From the NCBI GenBank assembly GCA_033063855.1, contig CP093831.1, positions 2,480,001 to 2,544,000 on the forward strand: a DNA stretch of 64,000 nt. Direction: 5' to 3'. A program made the position numbers and the translations under genes. The DNA comes from Smittia aterrima. Lineage: Eukaryota; Arthropoda; Insecta; Diptera; Chironomidae. The notes under the pieces were generated by a model. That model saw only the letters and a list, made by a program, of their open reading frames with translations. It did not search any database and was not told the DNA's origin. Below, in pieces: positions 46,312 through 59,800 of the stretch (its first letter is position 1; each line of letters opens with the position of its first letter).

Positions 46312-46837
46312 TTTAATGTGGAGATTCGTTTGACTTTATCAAACGAGTTTTCTAAGAAATCGAGTAAACTTTGCAACTTTCGCTTCAGATGGTGAAATTG
46401 CAATTTTATAGGTTTTTGGTCTGGTGGTAATTGATTTTATGTTTTTCGCAATAATATGCGGTTTTCCGGCAAACCCTTGGATTGGAATACTTATACAAAC
46501 ACTCGGGAATGGACTGGGACTATTAGTTAACGTAACAGGTCAGTTTTACTAGTTAAATACAAAAATTCTATGGAGTTGAGTCCGCTCGATGTTATGATCG
46601 GAAGTTCAACAAAATCTAGAAGATTCTGCAGTTGCAGTTGAAGTAAATTTAATGAAGGGCTTTTATTCTTATCTAAGACAATTGCAACGAAGAAAACTTT
46701 TCCTTCGCATAAAAATCTTCAAACGGAGATGCGAAACTCGCGTCTTGTTTATAAAATTTTCTTAAAAAGTGAAAAAATGAATTTGTCTGAAATTTAAAAA
46801 TCCAAAACAACTCTAGATATCAAGGGAGTTTTGGAGA
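46312..46837. promoter_or_regulatory. Divergent promoter region of Dicer-2 and the PX-MIT pseudokinase gene
   Basis: A 526-bp interval between two divergent start codons with no coding sequence. Both transcription starts must be here; no clear TATA box seen. Confidence 0.55.
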
Positions 46838-48979
46838 ATGGCCTTACTCGGGGGACTAATTCATAACTTTACAATTCCCGATACAAGGAGACTAGAAAAG
46901 TTCACTGTTTACAAAATCCAATTAATTTCTTTTCCAAGAAATAACAATCTCTTTTCATCGTTGATTAAACTCACTGTTTGGAAGCGGTATTCTGACTTCA
47001 AGAAGCTAGAGGCCAATCTGTCGAAAGTCTACAAACATTACAATCTTAAAAACTTCTTCAAGGCTGACAATGCTTTTTTTAAAAGGTAAGTTCATTATTT
47101 TGATTTCTAATTGATTCTAAAGTTAGTTCTTTCTAGATTTGACCAAGCTGTTATCGATCAAAGAAAAAAGAACATTTTGGAGTTTTTGTATTACTGCTCT
47201 GAACATCCAGTGATTTATAAATCGCAGTGCTTCGTGAAGTTTTTCGAAGAAGGGAACAGCTCACCAACTGAAGAAACAGTCAAAGGATTAGAGACTGACG
47301 AAGACGATGAAGGTGGAACATCACTCGACGATACTTCCATTGATTTGCCATCAAGAAACAACTCGATCGAGGAAGAAGATGAAGTTGAAACCCAAAGCGA
47401 AAATAAGTCAACAACTCCAGAGGAAATTTCCTTTGATCCTCTTGGAATCGGATTCGATTATCTCTACGATGCTGCAATGTGCTTCAGTCAAGCTGTGCAA
47501 GAAGAAGCGAATCTTCGATACAAACCAGCTTTCGAACTGTACAAACTCGGCATCGATAAACTTTTGACTGGTGCAAAGAGCGATAGCAATGAAAAGCGAA
47601 AAAGAATTGCAAAGACAAAAGCTGGAAAATATTTGGAGCGTGCTGAAATTTTATATGAAAATCACATTGTGCAACTTCAAGAAGAAACTTTCCTCTTTGA
47701 AGATCCTTTGGTTGATGATCAGCCAAGTGTGTTAGCGCTTGAACGACCTGTCAATAACTTGTCTCGTTTCAAAGTAATCGGTATTAATGACTACACAATG
47801 AGAGTTCAAGATTGCGCTGATAAAAAGTGTTACGTACTAAAGAACGTCTATAAGGACTCATCTTGCACAATCACCCTTCCACAATCAATTCCATTTATGG
47901 TGAAACTAATTAGCTTTTATAAAACGGAAAATTCAATATTTTTGTTACTTCCTTTGATTTCTGGCGGACTTTTGTGGGACTACATTAATAGTTATACGAA
48001 CAAAGTTGAACCAAAACATTTAAATATAGAAGAACTCTTTGTGGAGCCTCCTCAAACTCCGCCTGAAACCGCCAATGAACCAGTTTTAAGTATACAAGAA
48101 GAGACTTTGGAAAACTGTGATGTCGAAGTTGCTGAAGAAATATTTTCATTAGAAGATACAGCTCAAGTTTTCGACTTCGATAATCAAGCAGTTGCCATTC
48201 CGTCTTTTGAAACGCTTTCGTCAGAAATGGACATTAACGATCTCATGAGCTGTAGTCAGAAACTTTTACAATCGGTTTCAAAAACTCTTGAGAAATCTCA
48301 AATTCGAACCAAAGAAAAACCTTTGATTGTCGATCGAGCAAAGGTTGAGTTGAATAATGAAACTTCAGTGCCAGTTGTCAAAGATTCAAATGAAATTGAG
48401 GCAACAATTCCAAAACAATTCGAGAACTTAATTATCAATGACATTCCAATTGAAACAGTTCAATTGCCGATATCAATTTTAAAGCAATGGTCAAGCGAAC
48501 TGATTGTTGCGGTCAACAATCTCCACAAAGCAGGTGTCATTTGCGGTGATTTAAATATGGATAACTTATTGTTGGGCCCAAAAGGACATCTCACGCTCAC
48601 ATATTTCTATCAAAGTGATCGTCTTGAGCATCAACAACTCTGTCGATTGAATCCAAAATCTGTAAAGTGTCTCTACGTCGCTTTTGACTTTCCCTTAACG
48701 AAGGCTTCAGATTGGTATAGCGTGGGAGTTTTAATCTACGAGATTATCACCAGACAAAGATTTTTCATTCATCACCCTTCAGGCGTTTCACGTTATAATG
48801 AGATTCAATATTCGAATCCCGATGAATTGTCTGATGAAATTAAAGATCTTTTACACGGCTTGATTATCGAGAAGGCTGAAAATCGCTTCGGCTACGAAGA
48901 CTTAATTTCCCACCCAGTTTTTAAAAATATCGATTGGCACGAAGTCGAAAAGTGTGGACTTGATTTATTTAAAAATTGA
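46838..48979 (+). CDS. PX-MIT-pseudokinase protein, RPS6KC1 (RPK118) family
   Basis: Two exons, 46838-47085 and 47137-48979, 696 residues. Residues 1-120 form a PX phosphoinositide-binding domain (V-W-K-R-Y-S-D-F-K-K-L). After an acidic linker, residues about 189-259 form a MIT helical domain (Y-K-P-A-F-E-L-Y-K-L-G-I-D-K-L-L). The rest is a kinase-like domain split by an acidic insert of more than 100 residues. The catalytic loop reads C-G-D-L-N-M-D-N-L-L-L (HRD His-Arg replaced; the Asp survives) and the DFG position reads T-Y-F, so it is predicted inactive. The C-lobe has S-D-W-Y-S-V-G-V-L-I-Y-E-I-I. RPS6KC1 proteins bind PI3P on endosomes and interact with sphingosine kinase and peroxiredoxin-3; this is family knowledge. 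Confidence 0.88.
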
Positions 48980-49080
48980 ATGTGTTCATGTTATGTGCAA
49001 TTTGTTTATTTATTTATTTATCTTCCTATGACTGCACCAATAAAGATCTTAACTATTTGTACAACCTAAGAAGACTTCTT
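48980..49080. terminator. Overlapping poly(A) signals of two convergent genes
   Basis: Only 101 bp separate the stop codons of the RPS6KC1-like gene (+) and the zinc-finger gene (-). AATAAA for the plus gene is at 49039-49044. Minus-strand AATAAA signals lie in the TTTATT repeats at 49005-49020. The signals are crossed, so the mature transcripts should overlap at their 3' ends by a few tens of bases. Confidence 0.6.
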
Positions 49081-50065
49081 TCACAAATCTATTGTCTTTG
49101 GCACAATGACTTCATCTTTTAGGATTATAGTTTGCTTTTCGTGAATCTTCAGGTGGTTGAGCAATGAGTCGAGTCGTTTAAAAGTTTTATTACAAACTTC
49201 GCAAGTGTTTAGACTTAAATGGATGCTGCTGTTTAAATGCTTTTGCAAATGACTATTCTGAGTGAAACTTTTCTCGCATGATGGAACTGGGCAAGTGAAT
49301 CGCTTGATGCCTGCATGAAGCTTTTTATGCTTTGCTAGCGATGAAGAGCTTGAGAACTTCTTCTCGCAGGAGGAACATGGGTAACTTTTTATTTTCGAAT
49401 GTGTGAAGAGATGATCCTTAAGATTTGAGAATCTTGTAAACTTTTTATCACATATTTCGCAAGTGAATCTTCGGTCGCTAGCTTCATCGTGCTTTGCTTT
49501 GTGTTGGATCAGATTTCCTAAAATTCGAGATATTTTTATTAAAACTCAATGAAACTTTAGATTTTCAAACCTTTTGTTGAGAACGCAAGTCCGCAAGTAG
49601 AACAAACAAAACTCTTAATTTTGGTATGTGTGAGCATGTGATTCTTGAGACTAGTTTGATGAACGAAATCCTTTGAACACTCGGAGCATTTAAAATTTCT
49701 GATGTTTAGATGGATTCGCTAGAAATTACGAAAATATTTAATTAGTCCTTGTCGTCCTTGAAAACTATTTATCTTACTTCATGTTTTCTTAACTCAGATG
49801 ACTTCTTGAAAGACTTCTTGCAATCTTTAAATGAGCATTTATGTTGTTTCCCAAGTTTTTGTTTATGTTCTGAAATATGTTTTGCGAAAGTCTCTGAGTC
49901 GAAAAACAATTCAGAGCAATACCAGCACTCGAGAGGGTATTCTTCATCACTTTCTGCTTCAACTTCACTATCACTATCAGCACATTCGACGCTGTTCTTC
50001 GAAAGGATTTCATATAACCGGATTGAGAAATTTTCATTTTCGGCGCGATTTTCATTTTCAGTCAT
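49081..50065 (-). CDS. C2H2 zinc-finger protein, TFIIIA-like organisation
   Basis: Exons 50065-49778, 49718-49571 and 49517-49081, in phase, 290 residues. An acidic Ser/Glu-rich N-terminus is followed by a single finger-like C-W-Y-C...H...H unit and then a run of about seven C2H2 fingers, several with the longer C-x(4)-C spacing (C-S-F-K-D-C-K-K-S-F, C-P-V-P-S-C-E-K-S-F) typical of TFIIIA-like proteins. The linkers are loose rather than T-G-E-K-P. It should bind DNA or RNA in the nucleus. Orthology to TFIIIA itself is not proven. An alternative in-frame start at about 50125 is less likely because it would extend close to the divergent THADA start. Confidence 0.85.
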
Positions 50066-50186
50066 TTTCAAAAGGTAAACAATTATTTTATTGAATACAT
50101 CGAGAGCGAGTTTTTTTAATTCCACGAGTTAAGAAAGCAATTTTTAAGTTTTACAACGAAGTACGCTTTAATTAAAGCTGTGAACA
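50066..50186. promoter_or_regulatory. Bidirectional promoter, zinc-finger gene and THADA
   Basis: The two divergent ATGs are 121 bp apart, so the promoters must be shared or overlapping. The sequence is AT-rich. Confidence 0.55.
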
Positions 50187-53100
50187 ATGAATTCTCTCTC
50201 TCTACGAATCAACTCAGTGAAACATGACGAAAACCGGAAGAAAACTCATCAAGGTTTAATAAAAATCCAAATTGAAGATTTTTGGTCGGAAGGTTTGTCA
50301 ATTGAATAAAAATAATCGCTCGAAGGAGTTTGATCTTCCTTCCAAATGAATGGAAAACTTAACTTTATTTTATTCTAGATCTAAAACAACAACTGACACT
50401 AATCAACGACTCGACCACTACCGAATCACAATTCAGGGAAATTAAGAACTTCGCGAATTTTATTTCCTCAAGCAATGAGCAATCACAGCTAGAAATCAAC
50501 GAGAAAATAACTTCATGTCTTGTTAGAATATATTTCGAAGAGAAGATTAAGCATCCTGTTAAAAGCATAATTCAAAGGTAAAATATCTCTCGACGAAATC
50601 AGTCATAGCGCTAAATTAATTTCCTAATTGTTTTAGCTGTCTAAACCAAGCGGACAAACGTGCTAGCCATCAACTTCATTATTCTATTCAAGACGTGGTC
50701 ATTGAACGGATGAATGCAATCGATTCGGCTTCAACTGAAGATCGCTACCATTTCATCAGTTGCTTGAATGAAGCCTCACAAAACTTTCTTCCTGCAATGC
50801 GAGCAATTGGTCATCAAGTTGAAGCAATATTGCCTTTCATCAAAAATTTGATTCAAGTTTACGATGATCAGCTTAAAACTGAACTTTCACCAGCTCAGAA
50901 AAATGAAGTTTCACATCAACTTCACTGTTCACTTCAAGCAGCGATATTTTGTGCCAAGAACTGTTTGATCCTTAACAAGCCTAGCAAAGTTAATCTTCGA
51001 CTCGGATTAGCGCTTTATGAAATAAGAATCAAATGTCTTGAGCTCTTCGATCATCCCGACTTGCCAATGGACACGAAGAACATTTGCTCAATTCTTGTTA
51101 TTTTGCAATCAACAAGTTCAAATAACTCAGACTTCTTTAATTGGATTAATGACCCGACCAGCAGCTACTCGAAAAAGCTTTCTTTGATTTTTGGAATAAT
51201 CACAACTTTCGATCCAGAACAATTTCCAGTTGATTTTTCGATTCTCGCCAAAGTTTCAACTATTCTTCAAGAGATTTACACAAATACATCGGTCGACCCA
51301 ACGCTTTTGATGTCGGTATGCCGTTCATTCATGCAACTTACAAAGAGATTGGCGTCTCTGCTTTTGAATGACGGCTGGCAAATGTTTGACACCTTAAAAC
51401 ACTTGAATGTAATCGCATCGTCAGCTCTTTATGTTGCGTTTCTTAACGTTGAACATCACATGGACAGCGTTCGACATTTATCTCGAGAATCGGTAAGAAA
51501 CTTATTGGAATTCAGTGAGAAAAATCAGATCTCTGAGCTGTCCGAAAAGATCTTCAAAGAAATTGAAAAGCTTCCGTCAATTAACTTGAAATGCGTCACT
51601 ATCGTCTCGATCGTTCCTGTGATAAAAGCTACACAAATTCTTGAAAGATTCGCTAGACTGCTTCGAGACATTTTATTTTCAATCACTGACAACAAAGCCG
51701 AGAATCAAAATCTTGTCAATTGTTATGAAGCTGTCGCAAACAAACTGGCCGATGAAATCTCGTTCGACCGTTGGTTTCCTAAAATTGTCCAACCAGCACT
51801 TGATCACATGAATGAAACAGCGAAGCTAAGCGAAGAACGTTTGACAATAGAAAATCTTTTATTGAAATTTATCAAAAAGGATAATAAGGTTTTCGAAGAG
51901 ATTCTGAAGCGTCGCAATAACTTTGATGTTGGATTTGTTTTGATGTGTTTGAACGTTGGAAACAAAGCCGGCCGTTTCGATAAGAATGTGTCTACAAACG
52001 AACTTTGGAAAGGATCAATAACCTACGAAGAGATAAAGAGCGCAATGATGCATATCGAAGATAAAGTCAGAAACTCAGCTTTACTTCTCATCGTTGAAAC
52101 GAAGAAGACAACCGAAGGATTCACAGCACAAGAATTGGATTGCGTTAATCATTTCTTCAAGTACAATATCAACGTTCAAAGTCCATCGACACGACAAGCA
52201 ATTCTCGGAATGATAAAGAATCTTTTCGTAAGAATTCAAAATGTCCTTCAAGCTGCCAATAAGAAGAAAGATGATTTAAACGAGGTCACTCTTAAGTTCT
52301 ACTTTGATTTCCTTGTTCAACTTCAAGAATTTGCTTTGGAAAATCTTGTCGAAGGAGCCAACTTTACTAGAAGAACGTTAAGCCTGCTGATTCTTAATTA
52401 CATCGTGAAAGTTATGAGATTATGCTTTGCTGACCAATCCTCACAAATTTGGGATCAAGAAAAGCTTAATGTGCTGATGAATGTGATTCATGATAGTTAC
52501 GAAGCCAACAAAGAGAACGTGATTGAAATATTGAAAGTGATTCCTGTTGATGTTGTTCGAAAGTACTACAAAGTAGATTTGAATGAACTCCATGCAGCTG
52601 TGACATCAATTCGACCTCCAGACAGCCTAACAGCGATTTATCTGATTGAGATTCATGCAAGATTCACTTTCAACTTTGAGGATTTTCAAGAAGAAAAAGT
52701 AGAAGTGCTGCCTGAATTCTTTTTGATGTTGACTTGGTGTGAGAAAAACTTGATCACGGGATTGGAATTAGCTGAAAAGTCATTGACAGTCGCGTCAAAC
52801 ACGAATCCTTTATATGGTCTCATCCAAAGCATTCGCCATTTGCTGTTGAAATTAGATTTCAAACTTCTTGGATCATGTCAACCTTGGCGCGATTTCTTCA
52901 GACGTCTCATCACAATATGCAAACGGCTGACTCAAGTTGTAGCTCCTGTCGTCAACAACTCATCTCCGGAAGGAATTTTGCCAGAAGAAGACTTTGATGA
53001 TTTAGACGAAGAAACAAGAGAAAAATGGAAAAACATTTCGGCTCAAACGACTCCGCAAATTATTTTGCTGTGTTCTTGGAGAACAATCAAAGAAGTTTCT

Positions 53101-55674
53101 TTAATGCTTGGCGATATTTCTCTGAGAGCTCCTTTGCTTCGTGATGGAAATGGTTTGCTTGACGAAGATCAAATCATTAGCATTGGCGATCACTTTATTG
53201 AACTATTATCACAAACAAAACATCGTGGAGCCTTCGAGCAATGCTTCTTTGGATTCTCACAAGTTTGCTTGAGACTTTGGGCTTGTGACGAGCCAGTACT
53301 TCATAGACTTCCGCAGGATATGTTGAAACAAATGATGAATGCAATTGCTGGAAACGATGAAAGCAGAAGTGAACTTCTCTCGATGAAAAATCTGTGCGCA
53401 ACGAGACGAAGTGCTGGTTTACCTTTCATGATGCAAGCTCTCATCACTTCAGAGTTGAAAGTAGCGAAAAACGATAGTTTCCATTTTGTCATGAAGAATT
53501 TGATTCTTTACTGCAAAGAAAACCAAAATTTGGAAACACGAACTCATTCCATGAACGTGATGAGAGCGCTCTTCCGATGCAGCGATCTTAATGAAGGCAT
53601 TGGCAAATACATCAGCGATGGAATCAAGACAGCGATTCTAGGATACGGAGCTGAATCGTGGCTTGAGAAGAACTCAGCAACGCTTCTATTCGCAGCTCTA
53701 ATGGTGAGAATCTTCGGAGTACAACGAACGAAAGATAGTGAAGAACTTGACATTAAAAACAAAATGAGAGCAAGAATATTCTTCCTTCGTTATGCTGACC
53801 TCTACGATTTCTTCATGACACAATTGAAAGAAGCTTCGCAATACGTTTTGAACGTCAGGATGAACTCAAAGCTTCAACCAATTTTACTTCTTCTTAATCG
53901 ACTCTATCCATCAGCGTTAGAAGGAACTCAGACAAAATTGGAATTGGTGAACTTCATTCCTGTCGTTTCGCTTTGTTCTGGTTGCGTCGAGCTACCGACG
54001 AGAGTTCTCTGCGCAAAGTTCATCGCTAACGTTACACCGCCTCATCTTCTCATCCCAAGAATTTTGGAAACGATAAAAGTTTTGAAAGACAGCGAGCGAA
54101 TTCCTGCAAATGCAGCGCATGGAATTCTTTTGCAAATTCTTCATCTCGCCAAACTCATTCCACCTGGAAATCCTAAACAATTTACTCCAATTCTCGAAGA
54201 AATTTGTTCTATCAGAGATCGCTTCAAGCGACAGCTCATTTGCTTTGGAACATTCATTGACATCGTAATTGAAACTTGTCTAAAAGCTTGGTTGGTATTG
54301 GAGCTTCCAAGTCGAGATCCAAATGGTTCTCTTGAATTCCCAAATGTTGAAGTTCCTCATTTTCACGAAACTACACTAACCCCAGATGAAAGAGATCTGG
54401 TAAATTTGCCAATTTTTCAAGACTCAAGAAGACATATGGAAGCTCTTATATCGCCACAACACCTGAACCCTCAGAACTCTGAAAGTGATTACAAGAAATT
54501 CATGAGATACCTTAAAAGCTGCTTTGATTACGACAAGTCCACATCGTTTGGCTCATCGCTCGTTTCATCGAAAATCTTGCTTGTACAGTTGATGATGCTG
54601 CATCTTGGCGATCCCACTGAATTATTCAGCGCTATCGATTTGAAATCACCAGAGAAAGATTTCAGTTTTAGACTCAACGTGATTTTATTGCTTCTGGATT
54701 GGGATTACGCCTTAAGCATGCAGGACGAATACGAAATCACTCGAAAAGAGATTTTTGTAATAAAACATTTTCCGGAAAGAAGACGAGAAAGCTTGAAACG
54801 TCAGATATCGACTGATAAGAATTTAAAAGTTTTGCTAGCCAAGCTGCCCGGCCCCGAGTATCATTTAATGGTGAAGGCCTACGATGCGTTGAGTTTAATG
54901 GAGCATTCTGAAAATGAAAACGATTTGGAAAGTGCTGTAAGTCTAATAACAATTGCAATGAGACAACCAGAGCAACTTAAAAAGTCATTGCTAAAGTTTG
55001 CAAACGCTGGTGTCAAGAAATGCGATTTCCTATCACAACTCGATTTCAAATTCCTCCTGGAAATATCAACCGATTCATCTTATTACGTCAAGTGAGTTTA
55101 TTTTTATTTCTATAGAAACTTTCTCTAACTTTCCATTTCGTTTAATAGAATGTCAGCATCGGATTTCATTGAAACAATTGCCAAGAATCTCAAGGGAATC
55201 AAAACGTTTGACACGGTTTTGTATTTCGCGCAAAGCCTTTTGCTTCTGTTGATGGATGATGAGCCAGATATTCGAGAACGAAACTCGCAGTTAGTGATGG
55301 AACTTGTAGGGCAATCCAAACAAAATACAATTCCACTTCATGCTCAAAGCCTTTTCATCGAGTTTCTAATGGAAAAACTGGACAACTTTGATAAGTACGA
55401 AGCGATGGCCCTTGTGATGTTGATAGTCGTTGATGGAGGTGACGGCGATAATTGTTTAGACGACAATATCACGGAATATCGCGTGTTTGATAAGAAGGAA
55501 GTTAACATATTCAGCGAAACGTTCATGGTTAAAAGCGAATGCTCAAAGGCTTTGAAGAAGAAGCTTCTTAACGAAGAAGACATAACAAAAGTAATTTTAG
55601 CTTCACAAAAGTTTACCGTTCTCGGAGACATCTCTGCAATCGAAAACTTCCTTAAAACTCTAATAGCAAATTAA
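50187..55674 (+). CDS. THADA: THADA homologue (tRNA 2'-O-methylation cofactor, DUF2428)
   Basis: Four exons: 50187-50253, 50379-50577, 50637-55091, 55149-55674, in phase, 1748 residues. Nearly the whole protein is helical repeat of HEAT/ARM type. The central DUF2428 region, about residues 885-1130, holds the family core: R-G-A-F-E-Q-C-F-F-G-F, then A-T-R-R-S-A-G-L-P-F-M-M-Q-A-L, and E-K-N-S-A-T-L-L-F-A-A-L-M-V-R-I-F-G-V. THADA family proteins (yeast Trm732) act with the FTSJ1/Trm7 methyltransferase on tRNA position 32; fly thada also affects SERCA activity and fat storage. The first exon is small and its donor is GTTTAA, weaker than usual, so the N-terminal 22 residues are less certain. AATAAA at 55764-55769. 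Confidence 0.92.
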
Positions 55675-56860
55675 TTTTTGAGAGCAATGTAACATTTTCA
55701 TTTTTATTTTCTTTCCACCATATTTTTCTTAACGTGATTTAAACAGATTTTTCATCATTAATGAATAAAAGAAGTTTCTTTTTTCATTTTCTTTTATGTC
55801 AACAAACGCTGAAGTGTTTTTCATTCTAATCATAAGTCCTGCGGGGAGGGATGAGAATGGAGAAGATAAAGCAATGGTTTTGATGTTTACGGAGAAAGTA
55901 TTGGCGATAGAAGGTGATAAGAGGAAATTGCCACAATATAACGTTCGGTTTATGTTTTCTTATCTCTCGTTGGCTACAGTTTTATTGCTTCATGAACTGA
56001 TTTCATTTTGTAATTTAATTTCAATCTTCAATCGCTTCTCTAATGGAAAATATTTCCTTCGTCATGATTTGGCTATACAAACAGTAAGGCAAGCATTAGT
56101 AGAAGTAATTTAATAACTCGACGACAAGTGACGAAAGCTTCTCAAATCGACTGAGGAGAGCTTTCAGGCACGACGACGACGACAACATAAAAACTAAAAT
56201 TTTGAAGAAGTTTTCCAAGCAAAAAGGACTTTTTGGTTAACTCAATGGTTTCATCACAACGTTTTTCTCATATCTCGTTTAGTCAGTTTGGTTTCACAGA
56301 CTTTTTAATAACGCGATTAGATAATTTTAAATCTTCAGAGGTCCACAACATTTACGAAAATAAAATCTCAATTTTATTCTTGATTTAGGCTAAAATGTCT
56401 CACGACGTGAGAAATTGAAATCTTTTTGCTTTTCATCATTGAAGCGCTTATCAAGTTTCTGTCTTAACGTGTTAAAGTCGAAAAATGTCTTTGAGAGCAA
56501 AAAATACCGATTAAGTTCGCCATCACGTTGATTATGAGTGATGCGGTAATACATTTCACTTCCGACGACTGCCGGAAGCTCTGAGAGGATTTTTCAAGAG
56601 GAAATGTTTTGTTAATCGAAAATGAAAGTCTTAACTAAGTTTTCTTGTCTTTGCTTCTTACGGATTAACTACAAACTCTCTATGTCATATCGAGAGAGTC
56701 CACATTCACTGCAAATGCACAAAAGTGTTTTTATTTTTTTTTGTCAAAAGTCTTATCTAGAGGGCTCCTTTATGCTTTAGCGGTTTATAATGGGAATGAG
56801 TTGAGAGATTTTACCGTTTACATTGAAACTTCTCGTTCGACAATCAGAGCAAAGTTGAAT
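55675..56860. other. Convergent spacer between THADA and the disordered-protein gene
   Basis: About 1.2 kb, AT-rich, 3' UTRs of both flanking genes. An open frame of 105 codons at 55796-56113 has no start context, splice or family support and I do not call it. Confidence 0.5.
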
Positions 56861-59800
56861 TTACTTGTGTGATGTTACATCTGGTGATTTGATATCCTGA
56901 AAAGAAATATTTAGAATCAAAGTGTTAACAAAAGTGAAAGCTCTTACTTGCGAAACGACACTTGATCGATTGCTGTGTCCACCAAGTTCAACAGACAAAT
57001 CCATTCCGAATGGCTTATCAAGATTGTTGCTGGTGGCTTTGCTGTGGCCAGAGTGTTGAGCTGTTGACTGATGAATCAAAAAGTTCGCTTCGTCATTCTC
57101 TAAGCTGCAATCCATTGAAGAGTCAGTGCTGAAAAGGAAACTCGTTTTAGAAAATAATTTATTGATCCGAGTAGCTCATCAAACCTCATTAAGCTTTGAC
57201 GCTCTGTATGGTCATCGAGCAAAGGCTGAGAGTCTTCCGATGTTGGAGTCTTTCCTGATTCCGCTGGCGATTGTTTGCTGCTATCGGGATCTTTCTTTGT
57301 TGCCGATTCATGACACTCGCATTGACAGTCTTCAGGACTGACATAACGATGATGATGCTTATGAGCCTTGTCGTTTGCCGGTTCCTTACTGCTTGGAAGT
57401 GTCGTGATTTTCTTTGGTGGTTGACGCTTCTCGGGGATATTTTCAAAGTCGATCCATTTATTTGTCAACGACTTCTTCGAATGAGATTTGCTTGGGGGCG
57501 GCTGAGGTGGCGGGTCGTCGTCTTGACTTGAATTTGATTGTTTTCTGCTTCGCTCAGCTTTTTTCACAATTGGCGTTGCCGCCGTCTGTTGCTGTTCAGC
57601 AAATTCAGTCCAGCTTTTGTTTGAAAGGTTTGAGATTCGTCTGGTAATTACTTTCTTCTGAACCTTTTCTTTCGTTTGCTCAGCTTTCTGTTTCGGAAGG
57701 CTGATGCGTAACTTTTCGCCTCTCACAAGGCTACTGCTCTCGCTAGCATCGCTTTGCTTCCGTTCGCAGTAATTATCTAAGGATGCAGGGTTGATTGGGG
57801 TTGTGGATCGTGGTCTCTCAACTGGAATGGTAATGAGTTCGTTCTGAGTTCGATCCTTAGTCGGAACGATTCGAAGCCCGCTTGATCTCTCTTCAGGCAA
57901 TGACGATGGCACATACGGCATTTCATCGTCAAATGATTCTTGAAGAACAAGACCGGCACTTTCATGGTCTTCCATAATCCTCGAAACACGTTTGTGAATG
58001 CCGCAAGCATCCATATCCGATTCACGATCTGATTCCGATGAGATTTCCATCTTCGATCCACTCGATTGATGTTGCAAAACATTTTTTTGCTTCTCATTGT
58101 TCTTAAGACTCGTCTGAGAGTGTTGAGAGGTCAACGATGGCGATTTAATGCTATGCGAACTGTGAGATTGAAGCTTCTCTTGTTTTTTACGCAATGCATC
58201 ATCAGATGAATCACGTTTCTTCCTCGAAGAGTCATCAGATGATTCACGTTTCTTTAAGGACTCAACTGAATCTCTTTGCTGTTGCTTTCTTGTCACTGAT
58301 TGAGGTCGCGAGTCAGCCGAATCACTTTGATCGGAACGACGAGATCGCGCAGATGTTGCCGTTACCTTCTCAATCTCGCTTGACGATTGATTTTTCAAAC
58401 TATTTCTGGTAACTGTTTCCGGCACCTTCGTTCCGCTTTCCTCGTTTTTTGGACTCTCAAAAACTGAAGCCTGCTCTGACAACTGACTCGATTGACTTTC
58501 AGTCTTCGATAGACTCAACTGTGTGGTAAAGATCTGCTCTTCGCTTCCGCTGCCGATTTTTGTACAAAACAAAATATGCTTTTTATGACGACCCGCGGCA
58601 GACATTGGCTGCTGTTGATTGCTCGGTGGAGCCTCGTTGGTGGTATCGATGTAAGCCGGAATGGCCGGCTTTTCAGCCATTCCGTTTTTTGAAGCGGTGT
58701 CACTCTTTTGTTGCGATGAAATGACAGTCTCTTGACTTTCCTGAGAACTGTGGCGTTGAACTTCAACGCTCCATAGACTTGATCCTCCTTCACGGTCATC
58801 AGCACTCGATGGCTTTCGTTTAGGAAGCTCATGTAGCTCAACCTCATCAGTGCTTTGCATCTTTTCGATTTGGGCAGTGGGAGCGATTTTTGGCTTGACG
58901 TGAATCGGCTTAATTGCCGTCGCAATGGGCGCGACTTCAATTTTCTCGTCGTCGTCTTTCTTTTTCTTTAATGCACTAAACTCTTTCTCTTCGGGCGGCG
59001 TATGCAAAGGAATGTGAATGACGGTGGGTGTGTCGTAATATTTTAATTTTGGTTTGTCCTTTAGGTTCAAAGGTTGACGTGACTGATGTTGAGTCGTTAT
59101 TGGTTTCATTTCATGTGATTCTAATTGAGACGGAGAATTGCGATTAGTTTTGAACAATGAATTAGCTATTCTACTACTAAGACTACAACTCTTACTTGGC
59201 GACGGAAGAGGCGATTTGTCATTCAATCTTCCTTTACCAGATGCCGCTGAAGAGCTTCTAGGCTTTGCAGCAGTCGACTCGTCTTTCTTAAAGAACGAGC
59301 AGAAAGAGCTTTTACGAGAAACTGAAGCAGACGCAGGTGATGGTGATCGATTGTCGTGCGTCGTTGGACTTATGTGAGAGATTTGATTTATCGCTGAATT
59401 GTCGACTTTCTTCGACTTATCTCTTTTAGCTTCTCGGAAATCCTTTTCTTCAATGATCCGCTCGTTGGGACTCATTCCTTTATCCGCATACAAATGATCT
59501 GGCTTTAACTTAATTCGAGTGTATTCTGTACCCTCGGGCGTAACACCAATAACTTTCTTAACAGCTCCAGCAGAAGGAGTAGCAGACGCTTTCTCTGGAG
59601 CTCCTCCACCTTTTGCTTTCTCCAACTGCTTTGCATTAATGGCATTAAGTCGAGCTTTTAAAGCTTCGATTTCTTTTCTTCTTACTTCCTTTGCCGCAGC
59701 CCTTGCAGCTTCTGCTGGAGTCATTGGAGGAGCCTCTTGTAATGTTTCACTTGCTTTTGACTTGACCGCTGGTTCCTCTTTAATCTTCATGCCTTCGGCA

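Noticed and set aside
49789..50055. Second frame over the zinc-finger first exon
   Set aside because: Only the other frame contains C2H2 patterns and joins in phase to downstream fingers.
55796..56113. Open frame of 105 codons after THADA
   Set aside because: Located just behind the THADA poly(A) signal, no homology or promoter, and hydrophobic residues come from T-rich DNA.
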